From Persicaria tinctoria (Eukaryota; Streptophyta; Magnoliopsida; Caryophyllales; Polygonaceae), in NCBI GenBank assembly GCA_037127255.1, contig JBANSL010000004.1:34869467-34933466 (forward strand): a stretch of 64,000 nucleotides of DNA. The letters are read 5' to 3'. Position numbers and translations under genes: made by a program. Position 1 is the first letter of the stretch. The number at the start of each line of letters is the position of its first letter. The notes under the pieces are model-generated. The model had not been told where the DNA came from, made no database searches, and saw only the letters and a list, made by a program, of their open reading frames with translations. Shown in pieces: positions 56,809-64,000 of the stretch.

Positions 56809-57359
56809 TCCCTCAAGACACTGTCAAATTCTAAAGGGAGTTCCTTTTATTGATTGAAGACCAATAATAGTTACTATATATATATGTGGTTTGGGCATAA
56901 ATTCGCAGGAAGCTCTAGACCTGCAACTTGTATACATAGCTGATTTCCTTTTACTCGATGTTCACATAGTTAATTTAGTGTTTTGACACTATATTCATAA
57001 CCTTGGCCACTTGTGAAGATTCTCATGACTAACTTAGAAGGGCATTACCCCATTACCTGCAACTCGTGCTCCATGTATGTCGCTGCCTATCTGGTTCATT
57101 GAGACTTTGTTTCAATAAACAAGTACTTGGTGATTTAGTCCCCTTGAGAGCAAGGATAAGTAAAAAAGAGAGCTGAATAGCAGAAACACTGTTTATTCAA
57201 AAATTTGCAAAAACAAAACGCTCTTAATTGGCCACATAAACAAACACCCAGCCTGTGACAGAGCAGGTCTGAGTCGGCCTGCCAATGTCAAAACCATGCA
57301 CGGCATGGAGTATCATCTTGCTAAAGGTACAGTTCTAATTCTGTGATTTATTCAAACTT
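56809..57359. other. Intergenic, nothing recognised
   Basis: AT-rich sequence between the orphan exon and the dehydrogenase remnant; it would be the 3' side of both. Confidence 0.4.
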
Positions 57360-58545
57360 GAGCTGTTGTGGGTCTTTGGGTTCCAAGATGAGATGTTCTT
57401 CTCCCACCACCGTTTGCTGAAAGGAGTAACCGCAGTGTCCAGTTGAGGACCTTGGGTGCAAAGGTGCGGTACAGAAGGCGAGAGTCATACCATCTCAGGT
57501 ACTTCACATAGGATAGGAATCCCCTCTGCACGCGCCATCCACAATGACATGTGCATTATTATGAAAGTATTCAAGCCTACACTTGATCTACCTTATCTAA
57601 AAGCCTGCTCTATAAATCATAAGACTACTTACTTCCCTTTCTTCTTTCCATTGCATCTCCACACCTTCGTCCACGATGAATTTCCCGCCGCGCCAATCCA
57701 GCCATGGGTTGCAATCGTAATTCCAATGTCCTCTTTCAGTTCAACCCTTAGTGTCTCATAAAAGTTCACCAAAGCAGACTTTGTAGCCTTTACTAATCAC
57801 CACCACATTGAAATAGCAAAGAAATAGATTTTGAGTTTCTTATTTCTTACAATAACGTATATACATCATATCACATAGAAAACGAACAAGTTTGTACTTA
57901 CCGAGTACAAGCACATTGTTGGCAACGCTAACCAATTCTCTACTGATGCATTGATGATTATCCTACCTCCGTTTTGCCTCAGATATGGAAGGGCATTGTA
58001 AGTTGGGTAGACGTTGCCCCAGAAATTTATGTCCTGAGAGCCCCGGATAGGATACAAAGCCCACGCCAATGTTTAGTATCTTCACAATTTTGATCAACTT
58101 ATCATAGACAAATTCAATTGCCTAGTTGGTAAGGATTTCTCTCAACTAGCTTACCAATTACCATCAAATGGTTGTCGCAGTGACCAAATGATCCACTGCA
58201 GAGGTAATCATGACAGCATCATACGCAATGTTTCGTTATGCACAAAGGCAGTTACCATTTGTATGTGAACTTATGAGAGATTTTATAATAATGTAAATTC
58301 CAGAGGAGATATGATATGTATATATATACCGCGTCCATAGAAGTTAACAGCTTCAGTGATGAATCGCCGAGACATTCCTCTTCTTTGACGATATCTGCAG
58401 CTACAATCATGACATGCTTTGCACCAATTCTTCTTGCATTATCACTGATCCCTCTAAGCCTGTTCTCCCTCTTTGCTACCGATACTAGAATTGCTCTTCT
58501 TCTACCATACTCATACGCGATTTGCTATTAGATAAAACAGTTGTT
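57360..58545 (-). pseudogene. 11-beta-HSD-like (steroleosin/HSD1-type) dehydrogenase pseudogene
   Basis: Minus-strand exons are in family order. First is QIAYEYGRRRAILVSVAKRE to VMIVAADI (58531-58320, cofactor-side Rossmann region). Then come a decayed VDHLVT segment (about 58205), DINFWGNVYPTYNALPYLRQ and ASVENWLALPTMCLYS (58035-57905), KSALVNFYETLRVELKED to ATHGWIG (57785-57680) and YVKYLRWYDSRLLY to WTLRLLLS (57500-57410). Frameshifts occur near 58366, within the VDHLV segment, near 57680 and near 57520. In the catalytic region the Tyr of YxxxK sits at an exon end (CLYS) and the Lys lies in the next exon. The N-terminal oil-body/membrane hairpin exon is not found. Intact relatives reduce sterols on seed oil bodies. 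Confidence 0.85.
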
Positions 58546-59937
58546 GTACGTTAATCAAAGGAACAATTACAAAACAGAATAACAAGTCAAAAAACTCACT
58601 GATTTAAGTTTTCAATTAATAAAACGTATTATAAAGTTAGATTTAATCAGGGCAGCCCGTTGGCTTGACAAAACGTGTAATTGCATAGGTCTCAATTTTT
58701 TTTGGGCCTCAAGTTTTTTTTTAAAAGAATATGTATAATGTATAATTAATATAAATAAAAAGAAAAGAGATAAAGAAATAATAAATGATTTGTTAGCTCA
58801 ACTAGCACAATGCAATTAATGTTTTTCTACTTTTTAACTGTAGTGTTCGAATCCCCTTATTCTCATTTTTCTGCCTTAGGGCAATTTTATCAGCAAAAAA
58901 ACATGTAGGGATGCTAGGGAAAATAATATAAAAAATTGTGAATAGTGGTCTATGGGATTCTACAGGGATTGCTTGGAAGTATCGATACCATGGGTTGAAA
59001 AGTGGGCCACATCGCGGAAGACGTCAGGCGCGCCATAATTCTTTAGCAAATGGAAGCCACGTATCGCACTGTGACTGGCAGGCAGGATCAACGCGGCAGA
59101 ACGCGACACTTGGCGGCGTGGGAGTGGCCGACAGTCTGGGCGCGGCAGAGCGCGACACTTGTCCTCGTGATGGAGGGCTAGATTTATTCATGGGGGGTAT
59201 ATTTTACACAATTAAATCATAATTTCGGGGGAGAAAATGTTAAAATAAAAAAATAAAAAAAAATTAGCACAATACTAGCTTCATTTTTATCTACACGTAG
59301 ACATCAATTTTGAATATGTTTGACTATATTTTTTTTAATAATTTCTCTTTGATTATAAATATGCATAATATAATCCGAAAAATTGAATTACAAATATGGA
59401 AAATTTTGAAATAATAAATAATGCATGGAATGAAATACATAATTATTAAAAAAATTCTTAATAGGAGGAAGTTGATATGAGTAGTTTTGCCAATCGTGGA
59501 GGCAATTAGTATTTTCCGCTATCCGAATTATGTTATGTTATTAAAAAAATTCTCAAGTTTATGCATTGTCTTTGTTGTAACGTCCTTTCATTTATTTAAT
59601 TAATGTCGTTTTTTTTGGTTATATATATAGTTCGCACTATGTCATTTATAAATAATATTAATTTAATATTAATATTTTAATAATAATAAATGAATATAAT
59701 AATATAATCGAGAATGAAAATAATTATTGAAGAGGGGTATATTTGTAAATTTAGTGGGTATGAAAAGATGGGTTTGGGGATACTAGGGATGTTATTGATA
59801 AAGTGGGAAAAATGAGAATGAGATGCTGGGACGATGTGGCGGAGAGAGAAGAAGAATAAAATATTAGTATTCCTAGTATACATTGATAAATATGGCCTTA
59901 GTCCCCGCAAGGCCGCAACAGTCTCTCAAACTATATT
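58546..59937. other. Intergenic, with transposon-like debris
   Basis: 58648-58930 has the GGGCAGCCC...GGGCCTCAA wording often seen in degraded hAT-like elements, without confirmed ends. 58980-59160 holds two CGCGGCAGAACGCGACACTTG / CGCGGCAGAGCGCGACACTTG copies about 52 bp apart. 59220-59720 is AT-rich. No gene is seen. Confidence 0.4.
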
Positions 59938-60057
59938 CCTTGAATTGGTAAATAAAGAGTGACCATATCCGGGGTTCAAACCGGGGACCTATGGGTACTA
60001 CCCACAAGTCCGGGGTTCGAACCGGGGACCTATGGGTACTACCCACAAGTCCTTTCC
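59938..60057. repeat. 41-bp tandem duplication with GGTTCGAACC core
   Basis: Units start at 59969 and 60010 (CCGGGGTTC A/G AACCGGGG, then ACCTATGGGTACTACCCAC). The core contains a Pol III B-box-like GGTTCGAACC. The leader 'ttgaattggtaaataaagag' also occurs at 269-290 before a related CCGGGATTCGAAC sequence, so this is a dispersed family with copies at both ends of the window. Confidence 0.7.
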
Positions 60058-60829
60058 GGTAAGCCATTCCGGAATGGTTTCTCAAGCTATATTACTCTCC
60101 AATAAAGAAAAAGGAAAAATTTGCCAAACAAGCACTTTTTTGTACAAATTGGTGAATTGTCCAAGGTTTGGGACAAATTAGTGAAGTGTTTAAGGTAATC
60201 TCTTCCCATCAGTGCCCAATTCCTCTTATGTTCATCATCGATCATTCCTCCCCTCTCATAGTCTCCGATGCACCAGATCTCGCTCCTTCCCGGCTCCTCA
60301 GATCTCTCTTCCTCCGGCCACCAGATCCACTGAGATCCGATGCCACCTCCGATTCTAGATCCGAGATCTCGAAATCGATCCAGATCGCGCGGCAACCAGA
60401 TCTCTCCTTGGACATTTCGAAATCGATCCAAATCGCGCGGCCACCAAATCGCTCCGGCATCGGGTTGGAGGTCTCGATCTCGATCTAAGGCGGTGAGATC
60501 TCGATCTCGATCGATCTATAGAGGAGAGATCGAGCCCGATCGAGGGAGCGTGGCGCCGGAGCCGCTGTCTGTGGCGAGATTGAGGTAGCGAGCGGCGGAG
60601 CAAGCGCCGGAGGCCGGAGCGCTGGATGCCGGAGATACGGGATGCTGGATCTGATTCCAGATCGGGGGAGGTTAAGGATGAATTCTTTGTTAAATTACAA
60701 AACTGACCTCGTAAATATGGGAATTACAAAAAAATCTATATTTTATTACAAAAATCACGATATAAATATGAGAAATTCAAAAAACTATCTATATTTTATT
60801 ATGTGATCCATAATCTATATTTTTATTTT
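60058..60829. other. Intergenic, GATC/TCGAAATCGATC-rich
   Basis: 60350-60600 contains repeated TCTCGAAATCGATCCA and TCTCGATCTCGATC words (tandem near 60470-60515). These resemble the TCGA-NN-TCGA motif only in composition and are not arranged as paired arms. No gene is recognised. Confidence 0.4.
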
Positions 60830-62180
60830 TATTTTTGCACAACATATGGTTATAGTTGCACATCGTACTCTTATATTTGCACGACCAAATGTAAGAAAAA
60901 AAAACTAGACTTGGGTCATATTTGCACAACTTACGGTTATATTTGCACACGCACAATGTACTCTTATATTTGCACGACAAATGTAAACAAAAATAAAAAA
61001 ACTAGACTTGGGTCATATTTGCACAACTTACGGTTAAATTTGCACAACGTACTCTTATATTTGCACGACAAAATGTTAAAAATAAAATAAAAATAAAATA
61101 AAAAAACTCCACTTGGGTCATATTTGCACAGCTTAAGGTTATATTTGCACAACATACTCTTATATTTGCACGAAAAGTTTTTAAAAAAATTACAAAAAAC
61201 TAGACTTGGGTTATATTTGCGCAACTTACGGTTAAATTTGCGCAACGTACTCGTATATTTGCACAACGTAATCTTATATTTGCACGACAAAATGTAAAAA
61301 AAAAACTAGATTTGGGTCATATTTGAACAACTTACGGTTATATTGGCACATCGTACTCTTATATTTGCACGACAAAAAAAAGTATTTGCACAACATACGG
61401 TTATATTTGCACATGCACAACATACTCTTATTTTTGCACGACAAAATGTAAAAAAAAAACACTAGACTTGGGTCATATTTGCTCAACATACGGTTATATT
61501 TACACAACGTACTCTTATAATTGCACGACAAAATGTTAAAAAAAATTAAAAAACTAGACTTAGGTCATATGTGCACAACTTACGGGTATATTTGCACAAC
61601 GTACTCTTATATTTGCACGACAAAATTTAAAAATATATATATAACTAGACTTGGTTCATATTTGCAAAGTTTACGGTTATATTTACACAACATACTCTTA
61701 TATTTGCACGACAAAATGTTAAAAAAAAAAAAAAAAAAAAACTAGACTTGGGTTATATTTGCGCAACTTACGGTTAAATTTGCACAACGTACTCTTATAT
61801 TTGCACAACGTACTCTTATATTTGCACAACAAAATGTAAAAAAAAACAACTAGATTTGGGTCATATTTGAAAAACTTACGGTTATATTTGCACATCGTAC
61901 TCTTATATTTGCACGACAAAAAAAATATTTGCACAACATTTGGTTATATTTGCACATGCACAACATACTCTTATTTTTGCACGACAAAAAGTAAAAAAAA
62001 AAAACACGAGACTTGGGTCATATTTGCTCAACATACGGTTATATTTGCACAACCTACTCTTATAATTGCACGACAAAATCTAAACAAAAAAAAAAAAAAA
62101 ACTAGACTTGGGTCATATTTGCACAACTTACAGTTATATTTGCACAATGTACTCTTATATTTACACGACAAAATAAGGAG
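60830..62180. repeat. Tandem array of about 90-bp units with 545-bp higher-order period
   Basis: About a dozen units each contain ACTAGACTTGGGTCATATTTGC, simplified here to its ACTAGACTTGGG landmark, then ACTTACGGTTATATTTGCAC, GTACTCTTATATTTGCACGA and an A-run. Landmarks recur at 61199/61741, 61305/61849, 61461/62006 and 61553/62101, offsets of 542-548 bp, so a block of about five units was itself duplicated. The long open frames inside, with C-K-Y-K repeats on the minus strand, are a by-product of the repeat. Confidence 0.93.
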
Positions 62181-62339
62181 AAGAGTGAAGAGAGGTGAAT
62201 TTTCTTTCTTGATATATAGTGTTGTGAGCCTGAACAAAAGAGATAGGATTTTTTAATTGAAGTTGGCTTTTTTCCAAAGCATTGGTCAAGGGGGGGGGGG
62301 GGGGGATGAGATCAATAAAGAGGAGAAGGAGATATAATG
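62181..62339. other. Junction region with poly-G run
   Basis: A run of about 17 G at 62290-62306. No gene. It separates the tandem array from the reversed Gypsy LTR. Confidence 0.5.
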
Positions 62340-62596
62340 TGTAGTGTGGTCCCAAATCACAATTCAAAATACCCGAAATAAAATCCTGAAATCCGCTCTT
62401 TTTTTCGCGCAATTAGAATTTGAAATCCGGAAATCAAGGTAGTCATGTTAGTTTTCAAAATTTTATTTAGGTCGAAAATCCGCTTCAAGAGTTCTAAAAT
62501 CCGAATTAGCGAGTTTTCCATTAAATTCCGCTTTTAAATTCATTTTGTTTTTCCTTTTTCCGAGAAATTTAGGATTTAAAAATCCGAGCCTTTACA
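62340..62596 (-). repeat. Gypsy (Tekay/Del-like) 3' LTR start, minus strand
   Basis: On the minus strand it starts TGTAAAGGCTCGGATTTTTA at 62596 and follows the LTR at 18902 for about 200 bp (GCGGAATTTAA, TTGAAAACTA, ACCTTGATT), then diverges or is broken near 62400-62340. It is preceded by a purine tract (AGAGGTGGATGA), so it is the 3' LTR. Confidence 0.8.
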
Positions 62597-64000
62597 TCAT
62601 CCACCTCTAAAAAAAAGTCTCGTCCCCGAGACTAAAACCAAAATAAGGTAGGGGATGAAGTCTAAATAGGTGAGTCCAAGGACCATTTCATTGATCTCGT
62701 AAGTGCCTCATAAGTGCCCCTATGAGATTCTCACAATATCGTCGTCATGGCCATAATATCCCCGATAGGCCATAGCGAGAGTGCGATATGGGCCATTACC
62801 ACATCCTTACCCCAACTTCTCGGTTATATCATAACTCGAAAAGCATTACAACATCTCCACTAGGTCTTAGCAAGCAGTCTATAAAGGCTCCTATAAAATG
62901 CTTGTATCCACTTCGTGGGACGTCCTAATGCAAGCTCGGGTCAAAAAAGTTTCAAAAGGGTTCTTCAATTTGAAAAGGATTGGTCTTAAAATCATTGAAA
63001 TTCTTGATCGCCTTTGGTTTCTCAAAATCCAAGTTTAGTCATTTTTAAACACCATCCAAAATCCATTAATCCCGACGTTAGTCAAGCAAGTTTCAAATTT
63101 CAGAAGGTGGAATCATCTGACTCTAAGGGCTAATCCCATATTTCCTTCCTATATTCCAAGTCAGAATCACATTTCATCAATTTGGTTCTAGCATGCTAGC
63201 AATTCCAATTCTGGTATCATATATCATAGCAATCGTATCACACATTCATAATCAAATCATATTCAAGTCAAGGATAGTCACATACCATAAAAGATCTAGC
63301 ACAACATCGTAAATAGTAGGATCCATCATATCATATCACAAAAGTTGCACCTCATATAAATCAGATAAACACATTATACTTACGCCAACTACCAAGTATC
63401 AAAACAAGTACTTCCGCACACTAGCATTTCATCAAGTTCAGGGGATAACTATTGTTAGTACTAACAACTCGCTATTGTCTATGGTGATACATCAAGGAAT
63501 CAACATCGTCTAAGCATAGAATTCACAAAACATTCGGCCCCAAGTAAAGCATACACTAGGTCACATCCTCAGGAGAATATGCCTACAACTACCGATCATG
63601 ACAAGACACGACCACTCCTCATCATCTCTCGCAGCAAGATCAACCTCACCTAGGTCTACCAACTCAAATCTGATACTAGTTCTAAATACCATTGCATCCC
63701 GCTCATATACAAACTCTCTAGCCTCATAACTATCCGCAATTCCAGGCCTACAACCCAAAGCAACTTCTAAGTATCCCAACTCATATGCCCTCAAGCCATC
63801 TAAACTCATATCTCGGAGTTCCCAATCACAAAATTCCTTATTCCGACAGGTTTAACACCTCTACCGCCTACCAAGACTCTCCACGCACCTCCTCATCCTA
63901 GGGGTTCCCTGCCAGTCCCATCTTTACCCTTTAAGAGAAATCTCGAGTCCTCAACTGAACTGCTTTCATGATCAATCTAGGTGCTCCTCAACAATCTCGC
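62597..64000 (-). mobile_element. Gypsy element interior next to its 3' LTR (continues past the window)
   Basis: Minus-strand sequence immediately upstream of the 3' LTR reads GTCTCGGGGACGAGAC, then T-run, AGAGGTGGATGA, the usual ending of Tekay/Del-type elements, where the polyprotein stop and polypurine tract nearly coincide. I recognise no RT or integrase motif in the remaining 1.3 kb; it is probably non-coding 3' interior or heavily decayed pol. The rest of the element lies beyond 64000. Confidence 0.65.

Noticed and set aside
60340..60600. Another cluster of the TCGA-NN-TCGA cassette
   Set aside because: GATC/TCGA words are frequent here but are not arranged as paired inverted arms and no LTR family sequence surrounds them.
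60803..62256. Long open frames reading C-K-Y-K / Y-L-H repeats in the 60.8-62.2 kb array
   Set aside because: They exist on both strands and in several frames because a 90-bp repeat without stops is tandemly copied; unit length varies and frames do not stay in register.
63561..63809. Minus-strand ORF of 82 codons near the window end
   Set aside because: No domain or motif, located in the probable non-coding 3' interior of the Gypsy element; length is within chance expectation.

Overview
This window is nuclear DNA from a flowering plant, most likely a eudicot. The evidence is the mix of intron-bearing plant genes (B3-domain, CYP76-type P450 and 11-beta-HSD/steroleosin-type sequences), plant-specific transposon families (CACTA with TNP2, tRNA-Asp- and tRNA-iMet-primed LTR elements, hAT- and MULE-type elements) and a plastid trnI-CAU scrap. 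The P450 remnant resembles the CYP76 group that is expanded in Lamiales, but I cannot name the species. Protein genes are few. Most of the 64 kb is transposable elements, many broken and nested.

Layout. 1-8.5 kb: a dead CYP76-like gene, a LINE fragment, an LTR-like block, a poly-A retroposon with 18-bp target duplications, and one intact 149-aa plant gene on the minus strand (7849-8298). 8.55-11.83 kb: a hAT-like non-autonomous element starting about 250 bp upstream of that gene's ATG and split by a solo LTR (9450-11770, TSD GTGGA). 12.27-18.11 kb: a decayed Tnt1-like Copia element, itself split by a 1.2-kb solo LTR.

18.9-44.8 kb is a four-layer nest. A Gypsy (Tekay/Del-like) LTR (18902-44819) was split by a MULE-type element (21148-43463, 9-bp TSD). 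That was split by an 18.3-kb CACTA element (24622-42895, TSD TTA), and that by a 9.3-kb LTR element (32594-41921, TSD ATAAT). The innermost element has tRNA-Asp PBS, gag and protease but no reverse transcriptase, RNase H or integrase core (TR-GAG-like). Its LTRs and the 3' half of its gag ORF are both studded with paired TCGA-NN-TCGA palindromes that form potential hairpins. I consider this the most unusual signal in the window. The same motif recurs in the solo LTR at 9.4-11.8 kb and, as a TCGATATCGA variant, in an LTR fragment at 45.1-46.3 kb.

45-52 kb: that LTR fragment, a 46-bp plastid trnI-CAU scrap, a second truncated Gypsy LTR carrying a MITE, and a complete 2.9-kb non-autonomous LTR element (48905-51841, TSD GTCGT) encoding a Q/R-rich coiled-coil protein of unknown function. 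52-58.6 kb: the main gene-like island, with two intact small B3-domain genes (divergent), one broken B3 copy, a Gag-like/nuclear coiled-coil gene and a dead HSD/steroleosin-type dehydrogenase. 60.8-62.2 kb: a tandem array of roughly 90-bp units with a 545-bp higher-order period. 62.3-64 kb: the 3' LTR and adjoining internal DNA of a minus-strand Gypsy element of the same family as the 18.9-kb LTR.

Functionally, only the 149-aa gene and the two B3 genes look intact as host genes. The CACTA TnpA-like gene is largely intact while its TNP2 partner is dead, and every recognised retroelement polyprotein is broken. All calls come from reading the sequence; no alignment or database search was run.
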